DNA of 64,000 bases from Motilimonas sp. E26. Lineage in GTDB: Bacteria > Pseudomonadota > Gammaproteobacteria > Enterobacterales > CBDFNC01. The notes under the pieces are model-generated. The model searched no databases, was not told where the DNA came from, and was given only the letters and a program-made list of their open reading frames with translations. The stretch is taken from assembly GCF_021278025.1 (NCBI RefSeq), contig NZ_JAIBHJ010000018.1:1-64000 (forward strand), written 5' to 3'. The position numbers were made by a program, and so were the translations under genes. Below, one piece after another: positions 53,174 through 62,148 of the stretch. The stretch's first letter is position 1. Each line of letters opens with the position of its first letter.

Positions 53174-53980
53174 CTATGAGTTTACGGACTGCAAAATAGT
53201 GCTGGTTAAATAATTAGCGACGCCGAGTTGATGTGCATGGCCAATGATCTCAGCGTGCGGCACCGCGGCTTTAACACTTTCGGCGGCATTGAGCATCACT
53301 TTTGGGTGGGCGGCATATTGTAGCATTTCAATGTCGTTTTCACCGTCGCCAAACGCCATCACTTGATGAGCGGCCAAGCCTAGATGTTTACATAAAGCAT
53401 CAACTGCGGTGGCCTTTGAAATGCCTCTTGGCATAAGCTCTAAACAATGAGGTAGCGAAAATAAGCAATCTAATTGGCCTTGGTATTTTGTTGTTAGCTC
53501 AGCTTGCAGTGCCAATAGTCCCATACGGTCGCCCCACAAGAAAAATTTTACCGCTTGTTTGTCTTGAATAAAGTGAGGTGTTACTAATTCACACTTAAAG
53601 CCCGCCTTATCACTGTATGCTTCTAGCTTGGCATTGGTTTCGGTGGCATACCAATTAAAGTCGGTATACATGTTTAAAAATACGCCTTCTGGCATTGGGT
53701 GATGCACTAGTTCTTGGGTAATGTGATCTGGAATGTAAGCACTCGCTATCACCTCGCCATTTGGCGCAATTGCCATACCACCATTACAGCTGATCATGCC
53801 AATGGGGCGGTCAATTTTTTTTGCTAAATCAGCTACGTCAGTGTGGTGGCGTCCTGTGGCGATAGCAAATATGCGTCCTGCATCATGTAAGTTACGAATA
53901 GCGGCTAAGGTCTCAGGCGCTAAGGAATGATCTTCCTGTAATAGGGTTCCATCAAGATCACTAACAAAAAGCACAGGCAT
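53174..53980 (-). CDS. Cof-type HAD phosphatase
   Basis: A 268-residue HAD-superfamily hydrolase of the Cof (IIB) group. The nucleophile motif is VSDLDGTLLQ at residues 6-15, motif II AIATGRH, and motif IV GDGENDIEMLQYAAHPKVML near residues 215-235, with a C2 cap domain between. E. coli relatives (YbiV, YidA, Cof) dephosphorylate sugar phosphates, FMN or similar; the substrate here is not clear. It is a single-gene unit. Confidence 0.92.
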   Translation of the reverse strand: MPVLFVSDLDGTLLQEDHSLAPETLAAIRNLHDAGRIFAIATGRHHTDVADLAKKIDRPIGMISCNGGMAIAPNGEVIASAYIPDHITQELVHHPMPEGVFLNMYTDFNWYATETNAKLEAYSDKAGFKCELVTPHFIQDKQAVKFFLWGDRMGLLALQAELTTKYQGQLDCLFSLPHCLELMPRGISKATAVDALCKHLGLAAHQVMAFGDGENDIEMLQYAAHPKVMLNAAESVKAAVPHAEIIGHAHQLGVANYLTSTILQSVNS

Positions 53981-54048
53981 GGCATCTCCAGTAGATAATA
54001 GGAAAAAGGGAAAAGCAGTGGCAGTCTATCCTTTGCCTGCGGCTAAAT

Positions 54049-54085
54049 AAAGAGCAAGTGTGTTACTAAATGTAACTTGCTCTTT
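54049..54085 (-). terminator. Terminator at the end of the copper operon
   Basis: On the minus strand AAAGAGCAA ... GTTAC-ATTTA-GTAAC ... TTGCTCTTT forms a two-part stem (5 + 9 bp with a bulge) followed by ATTT. It lies 36 bases after the stop of the DUF411 gene, the last gene of the operon. Confidence 0.8.
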
Positions 54086-54121
54086 ATTCGTATTATTTCA
54101 AAATACAAGGGATGAGTTGCA

Positions 54122-54559
54122 TTAGTATTGCTGATAAATGCTCAGTTTATCTTCAGAAAAAGCTATCACATCAAAGCCTTTATACGGCTCGCCTGGTAGT
54201 GCCATGCCAGGCGAATGCTGTGGCATACCGGGGGCTGCTAAGCCTTTAATATCGGTTGGACGCTCTTTTAATAAACGAGCGATATCTGCTTCCGGTACAT
54301 GGCCCTCAATAAGGTAACCATCAATGACAGCGCTGTGGCATGACTGCAGTTGTGGCGGCATAAAGTGGGCTTTTTTCACGTCGGTCCAATCAGACTGCTG
54401 ACGCACATTAACGGCATAGCCTTTTTGCTCCATGATGGTGGCCCACTCGGTGCAACAGCCACAAGTCGGCGATTTATAAAGTTCTATGGTCGGATTGGCG
54501 TAAAGCCAGTTGCTCCACATGAGTAATACAAAGCTTGATACATAAGCGATTTTTTTCAT
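54122..54559 (-). CDS. DUF411 metal-binding protein
   Basis: A secreted 145-residue protein with a signal peptide (1-21) and the thioredoxin-like DUF411 core. The CGCC motif is at residues 33-36 (SPTCGCCTEW), followed by SCHSAVIDGYLIEGHVPEAD. Family members are found in copper and silver resistance loci and are thought to bind Cu(I) in the periplasm; some act with CopA/Cus systems. A Met/His stretch (GMPQHSPGMALPG) near residues 111-123 could add metal ligands. It is the last gene of the cus-like operon. Confidence 0.9.
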   Translation of the reverse strand: MKKIAYVSSFVLLMWSNWLYANPTIELYKSPTCGCCTEWATIMEQKGYAVNVRQQSDWTDVKKAHFMPPQLQSCHSAVIDGYLIEGHVPEADIARLLKERPTDIKGLAAPGMPQHSPGMALPGEPYKGFDVIAFSEDKLSIYQQY

Positions 54560-54624
54560 TGATAATTCTCTTGATTAGTTGGTAATAAGCACCAAGGTTA
54601 ATTGGCGCTTATTATTCGTTGAGA

Positions 54625-55215
54625 TTAGAGTTGAATGTTTTTCACCATTCCCGCTTCGCTGTGGCCGGGAATATTACAAGCAAACTGAACTTGAGTTTCA
54701 CCATGGAAATGCCAAAGTAACTGCTTTGCTTTACTAGGCTTAACGGTCACAGCATTACCACTTTCATGGGCGTGACTGGCCATGGTTTTCATCATTTCAC
54801 GGTGCTCTCGCATTTCCTCTATTGAGCCAATTGCAAATTCGTGATCAATTTTACCTGTGTTCATCACCACAAATTGCACTACGTCATTGGGCTTGATAGT
54901 GCCTTCTTGCTTAAAGGTGATTTTCATATCATCACTTAATATCACATGCACCACTTTGTCTGGCTTAGCGCCGGGGGCAGGCATACCCACCGCGGTCATT
55001 CCCGGCATTCCTGCCATGCTGGTGGCATCCATTTGAGAATGATCCATATTGGAATGGTCTACTGTCTCTGCAGGCATTTCCATCTGGTTATGATCCTCCA
55101 TTTGCGAATGGTCCATATTCGAGTGATCCATTGTTGAATGGTCAACCTTGTCTGTTGTCGCCCAGCTGGTGGTTGATGCTAGTGTGATGGCTAATGCTAA
55201 TAATGATTTTTTCAT
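54625..55215 (-). CDS. Periplasmic cupredoxin with a Met/His/Asp-rich N-terminus
   Basis: Secreted protein of 196 residues. Signal peptide (1-19), then repeated MDHS-type units (residues about 25-63: STMDHSNMDHSQM and again SNMDHSQMD) that can chelate several copper ions, and a plastocyanin-like domain (about 86-196). The type 1 copper ligands are present: His125 (DHEF), Cys180, His185 and Met190 (FACNIPGHSEAGM). It should bind and carry copper in the periplasm. It is co-directional with the cusA-like gene at 23 bases. Confidence 0.9.
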   Translation of the reverse strand: MKKSLLALAITLASTTSWATTDKVDHSTMDHSNMDHSQMEDHNQMEMPAETVDHSNMDHSQMDATSMAGMPGMTAVGMPAPGAKPDKVVHVILSDDMKITFKQEGTIKPNDVVQFVVMNTGKIDHEFAIGSIEEMREHREMMKTMASHAHESGNAVTVKPSKAKQLLWHFHGETQVQFACNIPGHSEAGMVKNIQL

Positions 55216-55238
55216 GGTATTTATCCTTTTAAATTAAT

Positions 55239-58200
55239 TTAGTTTGATGTTTCAGTTGTTTGATTAATAAGTGCGTGGCGCTTAATTTCTTGGCTTTTCC
55301 ACAGTTTGAAAATGGCGGGCAGTACCAGTAAGGTCAGCATTAGCGCTGAGGCCATGCCACCGATCATGGGCGCGGCAATGCGCTGCATCACTTCTGAGCC
55401 GGTACCTGAGCCATACATGATCGGGATTAAACCTATGATCACCGTCAGTACCGTCATCATCACTGGGCGTACGCGCAGCCCTGCGCCTTCTTCGATAGCT
55501 TGGCTTAAATCTTGCGCCGAGATGGCTTGCTGATTTTCTTCGGCATGCAATTTTTTGTAATGCCACGCTTGGTTTAAATAGACCAACATGATCACGCCAA
55601 TTTCGACTGCCACGCCTGCCAGTGCAATAAAGCCCACACCCACGGCAATAGAGAAGTTATAGCCAAGCACATGCATTAGCCATAAGCCGCCGACCATGGC
55701 TAACGGCAAGGTTGCCATGATGATCAGCACCTCACCAACACGGCGAAAACTTAAATAAAGCAGCAACATAATGATGGACAGCGTGATCGGCGTCACGATG
55801 CTCAAGCGTGCCTTGGCGCGCTCCATATACTCATATTGTCCAGACCACGCGAGGGAATAACCTGCGGGTAAGTCCAGTTGCTCGGCCACCGCTTGCTTGG
55901 CGTCTGCTACATAGGAGCTAAGATCGCGCCCTTCAATATCGACAAATACCCAGCCATTGGGGCGGGCGTTTTCGGTTTTGATCATCGGTGGGCCGTCTTC
56001 ATAGCGAATATCTGCGACATCGGCTAATGCAATGCGGGCACCATTAGGTGTGACTAAAGGTAAATTTTGCAGCTTCACGACCGAATCACGGTAATCTTGC
56101 GGATAGCGCACATTGATGGGATAGCGTTGCAGCCCTTCAACGGTTTCACCGACATTCATGCCGCCCACGGCAGTTGAGATCACTTGCTGCACCTCATTGA
56201 TGTTAAGGCCATAACGTGCGGCATGATGACGTTTAATATCGATGGTGACATAGCGACCGCCTGCTACGCGCTCGGCGTAAACCGATGCGGTGCCTGCTAC
56301 TTGGTTCAAAATAGGCTCAAGGGCGGCGCCGATGGCTTCGATCTGTTTCAGGTCGGGACCCGCTATCTTGACGCCGATTGGGGTTTTTATTCCCGTTGCT
56401 AGCATGTCGATGCGGGTTTTAATCGGCATGACCCAAGCATTGGTGATACCGGGAAATTGAATTAGCTGATCGAGTTCTTTATGCAGTTTTTCCGGTGTCA
56501 TGCCTTCACGCCATTGATCGCGCGGCTTAAATTGGATCACCGTTTCTATCATGGTTAACGGCGCTGGATCGGTAGCCGATTCGGCGCGGCCGACTTTACC
56601 CCAAGCCGTTTTCACTTCAGGCACGGTTTTAATCAGCTTGTTAGTTTGCTGCAAGATCTCACGCGCTTTACCAATGGAGACACCGGGGAAGGTGGTCGGC
56701 ATATACATTAAATCCCCTTCATCGAGTGGCGGTATAAATTCACCGCCAAGCTTAGTGATGGGGTAATAAGCCGAGGCCATTAACGTTAAAGCCACCACTA
56801 TCATGGTTTTAGGGAAAGTTAAGCTGAGCTTTAACAAAGGACGATACAGCGCCACTAAGCTGCGGTTCACTGGGTTTTTATGCTCAGGTAAAATGTTACC
56901 GCGAATAAAATACCCCATTAATACCGGCACTAAGGTAATGGCGAGGCCCGCTGCGGCGGCCATGGCATAGGTTTTAGTAAACGCCAGTGGCGAGAACATT
57001 TTGCCTTCTTGACCCTCTAAGGCAAACACCGGAACAAAGCTTAAGGTAATGATTAACAATGAGAAAAATAGCGGCGCGCCGACTTCTTCAGCGGCTTTGC
57101 CGATCACCTGCCAGCGGTTTTTGTCGGTCAGCGGCGTACGCTCAATGTGTTTGTGTACGTTTTCTATCATCACTATCGCGCCATCAACCATGGCACCAAT
57201 CGCAATGGCAATGCCGCCCAATGACATGATGTTGGCGTTAATTCCTTGCCAATGCATGATGATAAAAGCCGACAGAATGCCGACAGGTAAACTCAGTGCT
57301 ATGACCAGTGATGAGCGAATATGGAATAAAAACAAGGCACAAACCACTGCCACCACAATGAATTCTTCGGCCAGCTTGGTCCAAAGGTTATCGACTGCGG
57401 CATTGATCAAAGTCGATCTATCATAGGTAGTGACAATTTCGACGCCATCGGGCAAGCCTTTTTGTAGCTCGGCAAGTTTGATTTTGACATTGTCGATCAC
57501 TTCACTGGCATTTTCGCCAAAGCGCATCACCACTACGCCGCCTACTGTTTCACCTTCACCATTGAGCTCCGAAATACCGCGGCGCATTTGTGGCCCTAAG
57601 CTAATATCGGCAATGTCGCCTAACAATAATGGCGTGCCTTTATCGGTGACCTTTAACGGCAGCGCTTTAATGTCTTCGATATTAGACAGGTAGCCAGTCG
57701 TGCGCACCATATGCTCGGCTTCGGCGACTTCAATCACCGAGGCGCCGGACTCTTGGTTACCGTTTTTTATCGCCATATTCACTTGTTGCAAGGTCAGGTT
57801 ATACGCGCGCAATTTGGCTGGATCGATTTGCACCTGGTATTGCTTAACCATGCCGCCAACGGTGGCTATTTCCGACACGCCAGCAACGGTTTGTAGCTCG
57901 TACTTTAAAAACCAATCTTGCAAACTGCGCAGCTCTGCTAAATCGTGTTGGCCGGTTTTATCTTGCAATACATAATTGAAGATCCAGCCAACCCCAGTGG
58001 CATCAGGGCCTAAGGTTGGCTTAGCGCTCTCCGGTAATTTCGGGGCTACTTGGCTTAAATACTCCAATACCCGTGAGCGCGCCCAGTACATATCGGTTTG
58101 ATCATTAAAAATGATGTAAACGTAAGAGTCGCCAAAAAATGAGTAACCACGCACCGTGACTGCGCCGGGTACCGCTAGCATCGCGGTGGTAAGTGGATAG

Positions 58201-58397
58201 GTCACTTGATCTTCCACTACTTGCGGCGCTTGGCCGGGATAGCTGGTTTTGATGATCACTTGTACATCGGATAGATCCGGCAAGGCATCAACTGGCGTGT
58301 TTTTTACGCTGTATAAGCCGCCTAAGACCAGAAATACTGTGGCAACTAACACCAAGAAGCGGTTGTTAATGGACCAGCGAATAATCAGTGGGATCAT
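55239..58397 (-). CDS. cusA: CusA-type heavy-metal RND efflux pump
   Basis: A 1052-residue inner-membrane HME-RND transporter exporting Cu(I)/Ag(I) across the envelope. The helix-4 motif AIAIGAMVDGAIVMIENVHK belongs to the CusA (HME4) group, not the CzcA divalent-ion group. Two large periplasmic loops and twelve membrane helices are seen, with the usual PGQAPQVVEDQVTYPL start and RVRPVMMTVLTVIIGLIP near the end. It starts with a four-base overlap with the cusB-like gene. The periplasmic Met clamp residues were not placed individually. Confidence 0.95.
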   Translation of the reverse strand: MIPLIIRWSINNRFLVLVATVFLVLGGLYSVKNTPVDALPDLSDVQVIIKTSYPGQAPQVVEDQVTYPLTTAMLAVPGAVTVRGYSFFGDSYVYIIFNDQTDMYWARSRVLEYLSQVAPKLPESAKPTLGPDATGVGWIFNYVLQDKTGQHDLAELRSLQDWFLKYELQTVAGVSEIATVGGMVKQYQVQIDPAKLRAYNLTLQQVNMAIKNGNQESGASVIEVAEAEHMVRTTGYLSNIEDIKALPLKVTDKGTPLLLGDIADISLGPQMRRGISELNGEGETVGGVVVMRFGENASEVIDNVKIKLAELQKGLPDGVEIVTTYDRSTLINAAVDNLWTKLAEEFIVVAVVCALFLFHIRSSLVIALSLPVGILSAFIIMHWQGINANIMSLGGIAIAIGAMVDGAIVMIENVHKHIERTPLTDKNRWQVIGKAAEEVGAPLFFSLLIITLSFVPVFALEGQEGKMFSPLAFTKTYAMAAAAGLAITLVPVLMGYFIRGNILPEHKNPVNRSLVALYRPLLKLSLTFPKTMIVVALTLMASAYYPITKLGGEFIPPLDEGDLMYMPTTFPGVSIGKAREILQQTNKLIKTVPEVKTAWGKVGRAESATDPAPLTMIETVIQFKPRDQWREGMTPEKLHKELDQLIQFPGITNAWVMPIKTRIDMLATGIKTPIGVKIAGPDLKQIEAIGAALEPILNQVAGTASVYAERVAGGRYVTIDIKRHHAARYGLNINEVQQVISTAVGGMNVGETVEGLQRYPINVRYPQDYRDSVVKLQNLPLVTPNGARIALADVADIRYEDGPPMIKTENARPNGWVFVDIEGRDLSSYVADAKQAVAEQLDLPAGYSLAWSGQYEYMERAKARLSIVTPITLSIIMLLLYLSFRRVGEVLIIMATLPLAMVGGLWLMHVLGYNFSIAVGVGFIALAGVAVEIGVIMLVYLNQAWHYKKLHAEENQQAISAQDLSQAIEEGAGLRVRPVMMTVLTVIIGLIPIMYGSGTGSEVMQRIAAPMIGGMASALMLTLLVLPAIFKLWKSQEIKRHALINQTTETSN

Positions 58398-60124
58398 AAT
58401 TTATCCCCTTTATTAACCACTTGGATTAACTGAAATGCTTGCCCCTGTTTTTGCAGTAAAAACCTCACCTCTTGCCCTTCGGCAAACTGGCTGAGATCAA
58501 TCTTGTTTGCTGCGCTGTCGTTAACACTAAAGTTCATTTCGCCCGCTTGCCAATTGAGTTCGTTCACGGCTTGATGCGCGATAGTGAGCATGCCAAAGTC
58601 CGCCATCAGCATCGAAATCGTGCCACTTGCCCAAACTTCAGTCGGGGCTGTGCTTTCGCTCACTTGGTAATTGATGATTTCATAGCCACCGGCAGCAGTT
58701 TTTTGCATTTCAAAATCAATATTTTGACCTACTTTTTCATCTGTTAACTGCAAACCATCCGCCAAGGTAAAATCCATCACCATCCCCGGCCAATCCCATT
58801 CTTTTACCGGCTGGTGGTTGATAGTGAGCATGTTATGCCCCGCCATCACTTGGGTGATTTCGCCTTTGGCCCATACGCTGTTTAGCGCCGGCTCAATACC
58901 ATTGATACGCGATAAATCGGCGGTTTGACTGGATTCTGAATCCAATAAAAAATGCGCCGAGGTCACCACTAAATCTTGCTCGGTTAAGCCCGCTAAAACT
59001 TCAATTTGCTCGCCCGCTTCACGGCCCACTTCAATGCGCGCCGAGCGGTATTTGCCATTACCTTCAGATAATACGACTCGGGTCATCCCCCCAGAGCGGA
59101 TCACCGACGAGCGCGGAATGGTCATCACGGCTTGCTGAGTTTGTGGTTGTAAGGTGATGTTGGCAAACATGTTGGGCTTTAGGGCGTAGTCTGCGTTGCT
59201 AAATTTCAAACGCATTCTCAAGGTGCGCGTTTTAGGGTCGAGGATCGGATAAACGTAATCCACTTCTCCTTGCCAATTTTGACCGGGCAGTGCGTCTAAG
59301 CGCATGCTGGCTTTTGAGCCTGCTTTGATCCAATGGGCTTGGCGCTCAAACACTTCGGCATCAACCCACACTTCATCAATCGGACCGCCGCTGATCACCG
59401 CTTGCGCAGGTGAAAGGTAGCCACCTTCGCGAATATTTAAACTGGCGATAATGCCGCTATCTAAGGCTTTGACTTGGATATTTTGTTGCGCTTTACCTTG
59501 GCGCACGATTTGTTTTATTTGCGCGCGATCCACCCCTAAGGTGACTAAACGCTCGGTTGCGCCCTTAATCAGTCCTGAGCGCTCGGTACGATAGGCGTTA
59601 AGTAATTCTTCTTGGGCTTTGACTAGTTCAGGTGAATACAAGGTAAACAGGACATCGCCTTTATTGACTCGCTCACCGACGGCGTTAATGTTGAGTTTTT
59701 CTACCCAGCCACTGACGCGCACGTTGGTTTGCCAAAGACGACTTTCATCAAAGGCGATGTAACCGACGGTTTCAATTTGCGGGGTTAAGGGTGCAATGGT
59801 GACGCCTTGGGTTTTAACACCTAGGTTATTCTCCACTGCAGGATTAATTTTAACGGTGCCCGCAATGTCATTATTATCCGCTAAATCTTCAGCATAAACA
59901 GGCACTAAGTCCATGCCCATCGGGGATTTACCCGGCTTGTCGCGCTGATAGTTGGGATCCATTGGCGCGACCCAATAAAGGGGCTTATCACTGGCGGCTG
60001 GGTTTTCTTGGTTTGCTGCTGCACCAGTCAGTGCAACAAGATAAGGCTGACCTGCATCACTGGCGACATAACCGAGTGCAGCGCCCACTAATAAGGTGAT
60101 GGTGGCAATACTAAATGTTTTCAT
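58394..60124 (-). CDS. cusB: CusB-type adaptor fused to two C-terminal CusF-like domains
   Basis: Periplasmic membrane-fusion protein of 576 residues. N-terminal membrane anchor/signal (1-22), a heavy-metal-binding YWVAPMDPNYQRDKPGKSPMGMDLVPVY-region (about 49-76), barrel-sandwich and helical hairpin domains (about 100-400). Then come two CusF-like beta domains (about 415-490 and 495-575). In the first, the CusF copper motif is WDWPGMVMDF with both Met ligands; in the second it reads NWQAGEMNF, so the first Met is lost. Normal CusB has no CusF, which is a separate gene. It overlaps cusA by four bases and is 15 bases from the cusC-like gene. Confidence 0.92.
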   Translation of the reverse strand: MKTFSIATITLLVGAALGYVASDAGQPYLVALTGAAANQENPAASDKPLYWVAPMDPNYQRDKPGKSPMGMDLVPVYAEDLADNNDIAGTVKINPAVENNLGVKTQGVTIAPLTPQIETVGYIAFDESRLWQTNVRVSGWVEKLNINAVGERVNKGDVLFTLYSPELVKAQEELLNAYRTERSGLIKGATERLVTLGVDRAQIKQIVRQGKAQQNIQVKALDSGIIASLNIREGGYLSPAQAVISGGPIDEVWVDAEVFERQAHWIKAGSKASMRLDALPGQNWQGEVDYVYPILDPKTRTLRMRLKFSNADYALKPNMFANITLQPQTQQAVMTIPRSSVIRSGGMTRVVLSEGNGKYRSARIEVGREAGEQIEVLAGLTEQDLVVTSAHFLLDSESSQTADLSRINGIEPALNSVWAKGEITQVMAGHNMLTINHQPVKEWDWPGMVMDFTLADGLQLTDEKVGQNIDFEMQKTAAGGYEIINYQVSESTAPTEVWASGTISMLMADFGMLTIAHQAVNELNWQAGEMNFSVNDSAANKIDLSQFAEGQEVRFLLQKQGQAFQLIQVVNKGDKL

Positions 60125-60139
60125 TGTTGTTATTCTCTA

Positions 60140-61483
60140 TTATTTTCTTGCACTTGGGCGCGCAACCTGAGGCTGTTCAACCTGATAATCAAAACCGCCT
60201 AACAGGGCAGCAAGATTGCTTTGGGTGATATTCAAGTCGGTGACTAATCGCGATTGTTCAAGGGATAGGGCGAGCTCAGCTCTGACCGCGCCGATGACGT
60301 CATTAAATTGCGCGGTGTTATTTTCATAACCGCGCTCAACCGCTTTCGTGGTGGCCTTGGCTTGTTTGAGCAAGGTGTTTTGATAGAGAGCAATGCGCTC
60401 ATTGAGATTATGTTTGTCTACCAACAAAGCATTCACTTGGGCATTCATTTGCCGCAGCAGTTGATCGCGCTGCGCCTTGGCCGCGCCCAATTGGTATTGC
60501 GCCGCGGCGTGATTGCGGTCTTGCCGGTTGCCAGTGAATAAAGGTACATCGACCGTTAAATAAGCGCTGATTAAATCGGAGGCCGGTTTACCGCCCATGC
60601 CGTTGGCTTGGCGATTGGCATACATCACTTCAATACCAAACTCAGGTTTGTAGGCCTCGTTGGCGATAGCCACTTGGGTTTGATTACCTGCAATACTGGC
60701 TTTGGTTATGGCAATCATAGGGTGTTTTTCTAACAGCGAGTAATGTTCGTTATTGTGCTGATTACGTGACAATAACTCGTCAAGTTTAGGCCATTCTAGC
60801 TGGTTTGAAGTGGCCAGTGGACGGCCGTCTTTAAGCCAATCTGCACCTAACCATTCAGAGAGCTGTGACATAATACGGCGCTGCATTTGTTGGTTAGCTT
60901 GTAGCTTTTCATCAAGTTGGCTGACTTGCAGTTGTGCTTGCAGTAAATCTTGCGTTTCACCTTTGCCAATAGCGTAGTTGGTATCAATAAAGCGCACCAT
61001 TTCTACCATTAAGCTACGATTTTGCAGCAAAATTTGTTCAGCTTGCTGTTGATAACCTAGCTCTAGCCAAAGCTTGGTCATGGTATTGGCGATTTCTAAT
61101 TCGCGTACACCCAGTTGCAGTTCAATGCTATCTGCTTGTTGATTCATCTTTTGTTGTTGTAGCGCGAGTGTATCGCCACGGCTAAATTGCTGCATAAAGC
61201 CAATGGCTATATTGGTCATCGGGTCGTCATCGAAACCTAAGGTATCAAGGGGTAGGCCGCCTACACCGATTTTTACTTTAGGGTCCATTAAGGTGGCACT
61301 GGCCATGCCAGTTTCGCGTATGGCTAGCGATTGGCTAAGTAATTGCTCACGGCTAAGATCACGTTCAAGCGCATATTCAATCAGTTGCTTTAGGCTAATT
61401 TGTGTTTCGCTCGCCCAAACAGGGACGAAAAATACAGGGCTAGCAACGAATGCTAACGCTAACATCGTAAGTTTAATATTCAC
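60140..61483 (-). CDS. cusC: CusC-type outer-membrane efflux channel
   Basis: TolC-superfamily outer-membrane factor of 447 residues. A signal peptide (residues about 1-24, ending VWA) is followed by two repeated helical domains with the pattern LQQQKMNQQADSIEL and later LLVDKHNLNERIALY. No lipobox Cys, unlike E. coli CusC. The GTG at 61483 has GGA at the right distance; a TTG at 61495 is not favoured. It should dock with the CusB- and CusA-like proteins encoded next. The gene is third in cost of conservation: identity to CusC is by context. Confidence 0.87.
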   Translation of the reverse strand: MNIKLTMLALAFVASPVFFVPVWASETQISLKQLIEYALERDLSREQLLSQSLAIRETGMASATLMDPKVKIGVGGLPLDTLGFDDDPMTNIAIGFMQQFSRGDTLALQQQKMNQQADSIELQLGVRELEIANTMTKLWLELGYQQQAEQILLQNRSLMVEMVRFIDTNYAIGKGETQDLLQAQLQVSQLDEKLQANQQMQRRIMSQLSEWLGADWLKDGRPLATSNQLEWPKLDELLSRNQHNNEHYSLLEKHPMIAITKASIAGNQTQVAIANEAYKPEFGIEVMYANRQANGMGGKPASDLISAYLTVDVPLFTGNRQDRNHAAAQYQLGAAKAQRDQLLRQMNAQVNALLVDKHNLNERIALYQNTLLKQAKATTKAVERGYENNTAQFNDVIGAVRAELALSLEQSRLVTDLNITQSNLAALLGGFDYQVEQPQVARPSARK

Positions 61484-61598
61484 GATAAATTCCAATATTT
61501 AGTAAAAAATAGGATAAGAAAAGGCTAAGGCCTTAACAGAAACAGACTTTTTTACTTCGACATATCCGCACCGTAGGGGGGCTCAATATGCGTTGGAA

Positions 61599-62045
61599 TT
61601 AGCTAATAGGGGGGCGATATAAAGAGGATGCACGAACGATAACTTGACCAGCGCTCTCAATGGCAACTTGGGTGCGATGAGGCTGGCGTACAATAAGCTG
61701 TTCGCTGGGGGTTAAGGGAAGCGCTAAACTAATACATACCGCAGGACAACAATCATTAGCGGCCATTTTACTGCAATGGTCGGCACTGCTAGTTGTCGTT
61801 GTAAGGGGAGCTGAGTTAGGCGAGCTCATCATTTGTTCATTACAATGAGGAACCTTAGTCTTGGACATTTGCTCATGCCCCATGTCCACATCACCTGCTA
61901 AAGGCTGATGTACCATAACCGTATTATTGATTAAGCTAGTCATTTGCATATTCATCATTGCGGAACTGGAGGCACTGCCTGACATCACCAAGGCGGCGAG
62001 TGTGAGTAAGTTAATCCAAATTTTGTGAAAGCTGCTAAGCCGCAT
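61599..62045 (-). CDS. Small secreted His/Met/Cys-rich protein heading the copper operon
   Basis: A 148-residue protein with a signal peptide (about 1-28, ending SSA) and a metal-ligand-rich middle: MNMQM, GHEQMSKTKVPHCNEQM, DHCSKM and NDCCPAVC. The mature protein has four Cys and many Met/His residues, which suggests periplasmic copper binding. The C-terminus SLYRPPIS resembles similar small proteins at the heads of cus-like operons. I know no family name. GGGGA seven bases before ATG 62045 fixes the start. It is the first gene after a MerR-type promoter. Confidence 0.75.
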   Translation of the reverse strand: MRLSSFHKIWINLLTLAALVMSGSASSSAMMNMQMTSLINNTVMVHQPLAGDVDMGHEQMSKTKVPHCNEQMMSSPNSAPLTTTTSSADHCSKMAANDCCPAVCISLALPLTPSEQLIVRQPHRTQVAIESAGQVIVRASSLYRPPIS

Positions 62046-62074
62046 CACAATATCCCCAATAATTATACGCTTTG

Positions 62075-62105
62075 ATTATAACCACTTTTTATAAGCAAAA
62101 GTCAA
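62075..62105 (-). promoter_or_regulatory. MerR/CueR-type promoter of the copper efflux operon
   Basis: On the minus strand, -35 TTGACT (62105-62100) and a perfect -10 TATAAT (62080-62075) are separated by 19 bases, the overlong spacer typical of promoters activated by MerR-family regulators. The spacer contains the dyad ACTTTT-N7-AAAAGT, which such dimers bind. The start would lie about 20 bases before the first gene. A cueR-like gene is not in the window. Confidence 0.78.
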
Positions 62106-62148
62106 TTATAAGGTTAAGCTTTGAGTTATTGATATAAAATAGTTTTTC

